DNA of 11,262 bases from NCBI GenBank assembly GCA_964608925.1, contig CAZSQD010000062.1, positions 1-11,262 on the forward strand, written 5' to 3'. Source of the DNA: GCA-2733415 sp964608925 (GTDB lineage Bacteria; Bacteroidota; Bacteroidia; Flavobacteriales; Flavobacteriaceae). The notes below the pieces were generated by a model. That model saw only the letters and a list, made by a program, of their open reading frames with translations. It searched no databases and was not told the DNA's origin. Within the stretch, counting starts at the first letter, position 1; every line of letters starts with the position of its first letter. A program made the position numbers and the translations under genes. Shown here piece by piece: positions 5,874 to 11,262 of this stretch.

Positions 5874-5901
5874 TTAAAGCCTAAAGCATACGGCATAAAG
5901 C
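5874..5901 (+). repeat. four tandem 7-base repeats in the transposase leader
   Basis: The copies are TTAAAGC, CTAAAGC, ATACGGC (two mismatches) and ATAAAGC, with consensus NTAAAGC, lying 17 bases before the transposase ATG. They may be a simple repeat or a binding array; nothing decides between these. Confidence 0.4.
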
Positions 5902-5918
5902 AAAATAAAATTAACCCT

Positions 5919-7960
5919 ATGTATAAATATCAAAATAACAAGCTATCCATACCTGCTAAGTTGCTATACAAAACTTGGGGATTGATTACATATAAAACGT
6001 ATTTAAATAGATGTGATAGAGGTAAACTAATCCGCACTAAAGAAGGGCGTGGCAAAGGCAATCAAGCGTGGGTAAGTTATTATGATTTAGAACCACACAT
6101 ACAAGCACTATGCATCGCTAATTTTGGTGACCCTAAAGAGGTGGTGGTACGTAATGAGTTAGAAAAATTTATTGTGCCTGATTTAGCTGCCGTTAATTTT
6201 TATGCCCGCCATCGTAAACCCAATGGTAAAAGTTTAAAAGACTGGGAACAACGAGAAAAAGTAACCAACGCTTGTATTTGTAATGCCATTACTACCATTT
6301 TAATGGATCCTAAAGCAACCAAGCAATTATTTAAAGGCAAACGAATTTACAAAACTCTTATTTGGGAAGAAATTTCAAACGCAATCAACGCTTTAAACAC
6401 CGATAAATGGGAGTTTAAACTACCAAATAATCCTATTTCATTAAAAAGACGTTACAATAAATTTTTCAATAACAGTTACATGGCATTCATTCACGCTGGC
6501 GAAGGTTCTGCTAACGCACGTAAAGTAACCGCTAATGTAGAAGGCTTAATTGTTGGTTTATATTGCCTACCTACTAAACCATACATTACGGAGGTGCGTG
6601 ATTTGTATATGCAATTCCTTGGTGGGGCCATTGAAGTGATAAATGTAGAAACGGGCGAAATATTTGATCGTGAAGATTTTTATATAGCTAATAAACCTAT
6701 TGAAATATCGGAAAGCACCGTTTGGAACTATATTAAAATACCACGCAATGAATTGGTTATTAAAAAATACCGAAACGGGAACTATGATTTCAGCCAAAAA
6801 CAACGTCCACACGTTAACCGTACCGCTCCAAATTACTCTATGAGTAAAATCACTTTAGATGATAGGGATATTATGCACACTAAAACCCATAGTGGTAAAA
6901 AAGTAATGGCATACTATGCTTTTGATGATTTAAGTGGTGCTATGATAGGTATTTCGCATTCATTAGATAAAACCCACGAGTTGTTTTTAGACTGTATTCG
7001 TGATATGTTTCACTTTACTACCTCAAAAGGTTTTGGTGTACCCATGCAAATGGAGGTTGAACATCATTTGGTATCTGACTTTAAAGATGGTCTTATGAAG
7101 GCGGGTAATTTATTCCCTTTTGTACGTTGGTGTAACCCAACCAACTCTCAAGAAAAATATGCAGAGCGTTTAATTGAATATAAAAAATACGGGGTTGAAA
7201 AACAAAACAATCCGGGTGTTGGTCGTCATTACTTAAAAAATGACAGTAACCGTACCACAAATCAAAAAATATTTGATGCCGAAAATGACAATTACAAAAT
7301 TGCTAAAGCATCATTTAAAGAAATTGTAGCGCAAGAATTAGAAGAAAAAATATTGTACAATAATGAGTTGCATCCTAATCAAAAACAATTTAAAGGGATG
7401 ACCCGTTTAGATGTTTTCTTAGCGTATGTAAACCCTGACCTTCCACAATTAGATAAAGCCATGTTAGCTAAATTTATTGGGTACAATACCACTACAACAG
7501 TACGCCGTAGTCAATATGTAATTGTTCAAGGCGATAAATATCAATTAACATCACCACAAGTGCTAAACTTATTAGCACCTAACAACTACAAGGTTGAAGC
7601 GTATTACATACCAACGGATGACCACAAAATTAACGANNNNNNNNNNACGAAGTGTTTATTTATCAAAACAACCAATTAATATGTGCGTGTAAACCAGTTC
7701 CCACCTTTAACCGTGCAAACTCCGAATGGACGGATGCGGATATACAAGGGTATCAAGAAGCTACAAAATACGTAAGTCAATTTGATAAAATGGTAAAACA
7801 AGATACAGCTGAAGGTTTACAACGCGTAACACTTATAAAAAATAACAACACGCAATATCAAGAACCTGCAATAGTAGAAGATATTGATTTTGAAGAAGTA
7901 TTTGAATACGAACCAATGGATAAAAAAGCCTTGGTAAACAAAGCATACGCAGATTTATAA
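5919..7960 (+). CDS. MuA-like DDE transposase, split by an assembly gap
   Basis: This enzyme would cut phage ends and join them to target DNA for integration and replicative transposition. From the ATG at 5919 (MYKYQNNKLSIPAKLLYKTW) it has N-terminal DNA-binding regions (about 1-70 and 100-270), an RNase H-like catalytic core (about 300-440) and a C-terminal beta-barrel and tail. Candidate acidic residues are Asp314/Asp315 (TLDDRD), Glu379 or Glu381 (MEVEHH) and Glu416 (KYAERLIE); the middle position is Glu rather than the Asp of MuA. The frame breaks at ten N (7637-7646). Both sides carry ACGA, and joining them there gives KINEVFIYQNN in one frame, making 675 residues against 663 in MuA. An upstream in-frame GTG at 5832 would add 29 residues across a hairpin and is less likely. 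The MuB-like gene follows after 17 bases. Confidence 0.85.
7637..7646. other. scaffold gap (10 N) inside the transposase gene
   Basis: The run of ten N is a placeholder, not a measured length. It is preceded by ...ATTAACGA and followed by ACGAAGTG.... Collapsing the repeated ACGA removes 14 bases, exactly the change needed to bring the two reading frames together, so the gene is probably intact. Confidence 0.85.
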
Positions 7961-7977
7961 CATTAAAACTAACAATT

Positions 7978-8856
7978 ATGATGACACCAATCCTAAAACA
8001 ACGAATACTTACTGCAATAGCAGAAAACCGTATAAATTATACAAGTGATGCCAAACACGCACGTGTATTAGGTATTAATACCGCACAATATTCACGTATT
8101 AAAAAGGGCGAAATAGAGCGTGTAATATCTGATGCAAAGTGGATAACATTAGCACGTGTTTTAAATGTACAGTTAAAAAGCGTAGCCAAATGGGTAACTG
8201 TGGAAACTGAAACATTTAATTACATCACCGCACAATTACAAGCATGTCAAACAAGATCTATATCAGCAATATTTTGTGATCGTGCGGGTATTGGTAAATC
8301 ACATACTGCAGCACACTACGTAAAACAACATAAAAACGCAATTTTGATTGATTGCTCACAAGTAAAATCAAAGCAAAAGCTAATCCGTAAAATGGCACGT
8401 GAGTTTGGACTTGATTATACAGGGCGCTATGCCGATGTTTATGAAGATTTAGTGTATTACATCCGTTCAATTGAAAACCCAATTATCATTTTAGATGAAG
8501 CTGGCGATTTAGATTATCAAGCCTTTTTAGAACTCAAAGCATTATGGAACGCCACACAATATACTTGTGGTTGGTATATGATGGGTGCCGATGGGTTAAA
8601 GCAAAAAATTGACCGTCAAAGAGATTTAAAAAAAGTTGGTTATACTGAAATTTTAGACCGTTTTGGTAACGATTATAAAAAGGTTACACCAGATGGTAAA
8701 GATGCTTTAAAAGAATTTAACCTTCAGCAAGTCGCTTTAGTATCACAAGCTAACAAATCAAAATTAAAACCTTTACAAATGTATGCCAAAACCTATGGAT
8801 CACTACGTAAGGTAAAAACCGAAATCGAAAAACAAAACTTACAACAATCGGCATAA
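7978..8856 (+). CDS. MuB-like AAA+ ATPase, transposition target selection
   Basis: MuB relatives bind target DNA with ATP, recruit the transposase and give target immunity. The 292-residue protein has an N-terminal helix-turn-helix part (about 1-70: LGINTAQYSRIKKGEI), then a P-loop ATPase domain: Walker A DRAGIGKS at 101-108, Walker B PIIILDEAGDL at 168-178, a sensor-1-like region near WYMMGADG (199-206) and an arginine in LDRFGN (226-231) as possible finger. The layout of HTH followed by AAA+ and its place directly after the transposase are those of MuB (312 residues). The start carries two ATG codons in tandem (7978, 7981). It stops exactly one base before the next ATG, so translation is probably coupled. 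Confidence 0.85.
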   Translation: MMTPILKQRILTAIAENRINYTSDAKHARVLGINTAQYSRIKKGEIERVISDAKWITLARVLNVQLKSVAKWVTVETETFNYITAQLQACQTRSISAIFCDRAGIGKSHTAAHYVKQHKNAILIDCSQVKSKQKLIRKMAREFGLDYTGRYADVYEDLVYYIRSIENPIIILDEAGDLDYQAFLELKALWNATQYTCGWYMMGADGLKQKIDRQRDLKKVGYTEILDRFGNDYKKVTPDGKDALKEFNLQQVALVSQANKSKLKPLQMYAKTYGSLRKVKTEIEKQNLQQSA

Positions 8857-9501
8857 ATGGCAAAGAAAAAAGCTTACAGCTATGCCGCTATTGATGGCAT
8901 GGTGTTTAAAACCATACCCCTAAAAAATGAATGGTTAAGACATCAAGGAGAAATTGAATTATCAGGATCAATAATTATTTACGGCGATTCTGGACACGGT
9001 AAAACAAGTTATGCAATGCAATACGTAAAAGCAATAGCACCATTTTATAAAGTGCATTACAATTCAGCTGAAGAAGGCATAAGAGCATCGTTTCAAAGGT
9101 CATTAAGGCTGAACAATATGAAAGTTGTAAAAGAACGATTTGCCTTTTCAAAAGAACGATTTGACGATATGGTGTTACGGCTTCGTAAAAAACGACAACC
9201 CAAAGTATGGTTTATTGATAGTGTGCAATACTGCTTTGAAGGCAAAACAAAAAAATCCTATTTCGATTTGATTGAAGAATTTAAAGAAACACTATTCATA
9301 TTCATTTCACACATTGACAGGGGTAAGCCAATTGGGCAGGTTGCAAAAGCCATTTATTGGGATTGTCAAAACCGAATTCTAATAAAAGATTTTAAGGCAT
9401 ACATAGAAAAATCAAGATGCGGTGCTGATGAAACTGAACCTTACATCATTAATAAAGAAAAAGCAGCAGAACGAGAATTGAAACTATTAAAACACGGATA
9501 A
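8857..9501 (+). CDS. P-loop ATPase, RecA/RadA-like
   Basis: The 214-residue protein has Walker A GDSGHGKT at 43-50 and Walker B VWFIDS at 117-122. A later segment, ISHIDRGKPIG (150-160) followed by IEKSRCG (183-189), resembles the end of RadA/DnaB-type RecA folds, where HVTKEG and KNRFG occur. It lacks an N-terminal zinc finger or a C-terminal Lon-like domain, so it is a minimal ATPase. It directly abuts the MuB-like gene (TAA followed by ATG) and the next gene in the same way, and so belongs to the transposition-replication operon. A role in loading or remodelling DNA during replicative transposition is inference. Mu itself has no second ATPase here. Confidence 0.7.
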   Translation: MAKKKAYSYAAIDGMVFKTIPLKNEWLRHQGEIELSGSIIIYGDSGHGKTSYAMQYVKAIAPFYKVHYNSAEEGIRASFQRSLRLNNMKVVKERFAFSKERFDDMVLRLRKKRQPKVWFIDSVQYCFEGKTKKSYFDLIEEFKETLFIFISHIDRGKPIGQVAKAIYWDCQNRILIKDFKAYIEKSRCGADETEPYIINKEKAAERELKLLKHG

Positions 9502-9837
9502 ATGAAAACACAAGTAATATTACTCCTACAACAAACACCACAGCAATACAATGATATGGTATTAAACCTGTGGATGTCATGGTGCCAAAATACCACACAA
9601 TCAGATCTAAGTTGGCAACGTGCAATGATAAGCAAGCCTTTGTTTAATTGGTGGCAATTGGAACTCGTAAAATTAGAATCACAGTTTTTACAAGAAATTG
9701 ACCCCTTTAGTGAGGTGGTATGTAAAGTTACCGCAAAAGATTTATATGATGATTACGTCATGAAAATTATGAACCGATATTCAAAACCTTTAATCAAAAA
9801 AGCAAATGAGCCAATCACAGTTACAAACCAAAATTAA
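9502..9837 (+). CDS. early phage protein, unknown
   Basis: The 111-residue product is tryptophan-rich in its middle (NLWMSWCQN, LFNWWQLELVKLE) and mainly helical by eye, with no recognised domain, signal or membrane segment. Its ATG follows the preceding TAA without a gap, and its end overlaps a 43-residue gene by 32 bases. Tight packing in the early operon makes it a real gene, but the function is unknown. Confidence 0.6.
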   Translation: MKTQVILLLQQTPQQYNDMVLNLWMSWCQNTTQSDLSWQRAMISKPLFNWWQLELVKLESQFLQEIDPFSEVVCKVTAKDLYDDYVMKIMNRYSKPLIKKANEPITVTNQN

Positions 9838-9937
9838 GGAGTTAGAAAATTGGTTAATCGCCAATCCAACACATCCAAATTACACCACAGTATTAAAAGA
9901 TAAAAATCAATTACAAAAACAAATAAATAAAAATTAA
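9806..9937 (+). CDS. 43-residue coiled-coil-like small protein
   Basis: ATG at 9806 opens a short frame (MSQSQLQTKIKELENWL..., ending KQINKN) that overlaps the previous gene by 32 bases in another frame and ends four bases before the next ATG. The sequence is amphipathic: a first helix with heptad leucine/isoleucine, a turn NPTHPNY and a second helix KDKNQLQKQI. This suggests a helical hairpin. The spacing fills what would otherwise be a 104-base hole in a closely packed operon, which supports it being real. No family is assigned. Confidence 0.5.
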   Translation: MSQSQLQTKIKELENWLIANPTHPNYTTVLKDKNQLQKQINKN

Positions 9938-9941
9938 AAGT

Positions 9942-10172
9942 ATGAGTAAATATTATTATGTAACTGTTAAAGCTACAAAACCACCCAAAGGTATGGTAAG
10001 GTATAGCGCTAAGTTCTATAAAGGATTGGTAGAATCTAAAACTGTTGAAAACGCTAAAAAAATTGCAGTACAATTATTAAAAGAAGCACTTCAAGATCCT
10101 GAAATAGTTGTAAAAGCAACAAAAGCTGAATTTAAAAGAATAGATTTTTTCAAACCCTTAAATAAAAAATAA
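9942..10172 (+). CDS. small early phage protein, unknown
   Basis: The 76-residue basic protein (many Lys) begins with strand-like KYYYVTVKAT and has a helix NAKKIAVQLLKEAL followed by another strand, EIVVKATKAE. A small beta-alpha-beta fold is possible. It starts 4 bases after the 43-residue gene and ends 2 bases before the DUF3164-like gene, so it is part of the same operon. No known domain was recognised. Confidence 0.6.
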   Translation: MSKYYYVTVKATKPPKGMVRYSAKFYKGLVESKTVENAKKIAVQLLKEALQDPEIVVKATKAEFKRIDFFKPLNKK

Positions 10173-10174
10173 AA

Positions 10175-10864
10175 ATGAGTACAATAACACTATCAGATTT
10201 AACACCAGAACAACGCCGTCAATTAGTAAATGAAGCTAAACAGGCTGAAAAAAAAGCAAAAGAAGTAACCCAAGAAAACCGTAAAGCTTATAAGCAATTA
10301 GTGGATGAAGCAGTACCTAAATTCTTTGACACTTTAATTACGCAATCACAGGCGTTATCACGCACAAAATTAGAATTGTTTCAAGGTCTGAAAGATTTAA
10401 TTGAACTAAAAAAGGAAGCGTACGGCGTAAAAGAAGGACAGCAAAGCCATACACTAACATCAGATAACACTAAGCAAACCATACAAATTGGGTATCGTGT
10501 TACGGATGGTTGGGATGATACGGTACACGTAGGTATTGATAAAGTAAATGAGTTTATCAGCTCTTTAGTAAAAGATGAAGATACTAAAAAGTTGGTTAAA
10601 AACTTAAACCGTTTACTAAAAAAGGATGCAAACGGCAACCTTAAAAGCAACCGTGTTATGGAAATTCAAAAAATGACAGAAGACTATGATAGTGATTTGT
10701 TAGATGATGGATTAGACATCATTCGTAAAGCATGGGCGCCTGTAAAATCTTGCTATTTTATTGACGCACATTATGTGGATGGTGTTGGTAAAAAACAAAA
10801 TGTACCATTAAGTGTAACCTCGGTTGACTTCCCTCAAGGATCACCAGAAATAAAATTTATTTAA
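10175..10864 (+). CDS. DUF3164-like protein of Mu-type phages
   Basis: The 229-residue protein has a charged coiled-coil N-terminus (about 8-60, TPEQRRQLVNEAKQAEKKAK), a helix with LELFQGLKDLIELKKEAYGV and a beta segment NTKQTIQIGYRVTDGWDD (about 99-116). After this comes a helical C-terminal part and VDFPQGSPEIKF at the end. The order helix, tyrosine-glycine, short strand carrying the sequence TIQIGYRV, and VDF tail fit DUF3164, a family typical of early regions of Mu-like phages downstream of the transposition genes. Its molecular role is not known. The next ATG is one base after its stop. Confidence 0.6.
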   Translation: MSTITLSDLTPEQRRQLVNEAKQAEKKAKEVTQENRKAYKQLVDEAVPKFFDTLITQSQALSRTKLELFQGLKDLIELKKEAYGVKEGQQSHTLTSDNTKQTIQIGYRVTDGWDDTVHVGIDKVNEFISSLVKDEDTKKLVKNLNRLLKKDANGNLKSNRVMEIQKMTEDYDSDLLDDGLDIIRKAWAPVKSCYFIDAHYVDGVGKKQNVPLSVTSVDFPQGSPEIKFI

Positions 10865-10865
10865 T

Positions 10866-11165
10866 ATGAGTACAGCAACCGCTACCACCCCGAACAATAG
10901 TAAGGGCGGTAAAATTAAACCTGTAATGCGTTCAAACTTCGACTTTGCAAACAAGCAACATCAATATATATTGAGTTTATGTCAGCAATACGGTTGGCAA
11001 ACTCATCATAAAAATACAGGTCGTGATATAGCCGATTTAAAAAAGTTAAATGCGTGGATGCACACTAATAAATGTCCTGTGCAAAAGCCATTGCTTAAAA
11101 TGACAAAGCAAGAAGTGAGCAAAGTAATAGTTGCCCTGGAGCAAATGGTAACTAAAAAGTATTAA
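10866..11165 (+). CDS. possible GemA/Gp16-like early protein
   Basis: The 99-residue protein has a low-complexity start (STATATTPNNSKGGK) and a compact helical remainder. One helix is KQHQYILSLCQQYGW (about 33-47), then an ADLKKLNAWMH helix, and a closing KMTKQEVSKVIVALEQM (about 79-95). The last part resembles the end of Mu Gp16/GemA (DUF1018), where a short turn leads into a helix that closes the domain, and the position after DUF3164 fits. The match is weak and the protein is short for that family, so an unrelated early protein is possible. Confidence 0.35.
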   Translation: MSTATATTPNNSKGGKIKPVMRSNFDFANKQHQYILSLCQQYGWQTHHKNTGRDIADLKKLNAWMHTNKCPVQKPLLKMTKQEVSKVIVALEQMVTKKY

Positions 11166-11262
11166 ACAAAAAAAAAGAGCACTAAGACATACAAAGATAA
11201 AACAATAAAAAAAAGAAATAACAAAGAAATAAAAATAAGTATAACGTACAACAAAACAAAAA
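11166..11262. other. A-rich non-coding tail, window edge
   Basis: This stretch is almost entirely A-rich with few T residues on the plus strand. It contains no ORF, hairpin or promoter box that I can support, and is the start of an intergenic region cut by the window end. Confidence 0.5.

Noticed and set aside
6567..6812. 81-aa leftward ORF within the transposase gene
   Set aside because: It lies wholly antisense to a conserved coding region and is a shadow frame.
7652..7960. Separate 102-aa gene downstream of the transposase
   Set aside because: It is the C-terminus of the transposase; merging the gap flanks at ACGA places it in frame.
8258..8482. 74-aa leftward ORF within the MuB-like gene
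   Set aside because: It is antisense to the Walker A and B region, whose constraint explains the open frame.
9834..10073. 79-aa leftward ORF rich in Phe/Tyr/Ile
   Set aside because: It is antisense to two packed rightward genes; the apparent membrane-like composition comes from A-rich coding sequence read backwards.
1..11262. CRISPR array, tRNA or rRNA genes
   Set aside because: No regularly spaced repeats with unique spacers and no cloverleaf or rRNA-like sequence were seen on either strand.

Overview
The window looks like flavobacterial (Bacteroidota) DNA carrying the left, early-gene part of a Mu-like transposable prophage. The evidence for the host is AT-rich sequence, promoter boxes of the TAnnTTTG type, little Shine-Dalgarno sequence, and a Bacteroidota-style PriA and LytTR regulator. 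A run of 10 N shows that it comes from a draft, scaffolded assembly.

Host side (1 to about 3500). Bases 1-212 are non-coding and unlike what follows. A response regulator of the LytTR class starts abruptly inside its receiver domain at 213. Convergent with it, with overlapping stop codons, is an intact leftward priA (replication-restart helicase). Upstream of priA are a short AT-rich tandem repeat and one doubtful small ORF.

Boundary region (about 3469-4310). This stretch of roughly 840 bases has no convincing gene but is rich in structure: two strong hairpins resembling terminators, a GC-rich REP-like hairpin, three tandem 12-base repeats, a long inverted repeat and two leftward terminator-like hairpins behind the repressor. 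The phage left end should lie in or near this region, but I cannot place it to the base.

Phage control and transposition module (4311-9501). A leftward S24-type repressor faces a rightward early operon across a palindromic operator that is centred on the -33 element of a good Bacteroidota promoter. The operon begins with a Cro/Ner-like small DNA-binding protein and a small unknown gene. It then runs antisense through a leftward 112-aa gene of unknown function that has its own promoter. Next come the MuA-like DDE transposase, the MuB-like AAA+ ATPase and a second P-loop ATPase of RecA/RadA style. The transposase gene is split only by the N-run; joining the flanks at a shared ACGA restores one 675-aa frame.

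Right part (9502-11262). Tightly packed small early genes include a 43-aa gene that overlaps its neighbour, a DUF3164-like protein and a possible GemA-like protein. The order repressor, ner, A, B, DUF3164, gemA-like matches Mu-type phages. The window ends before late or structural genes, so whether the prophage is complete is unknown. The least explained item is the leftward gene between the ner-like gene and the transposase. It could be expressed in the lysogen, and the lytic early transcript would be antisense to it.
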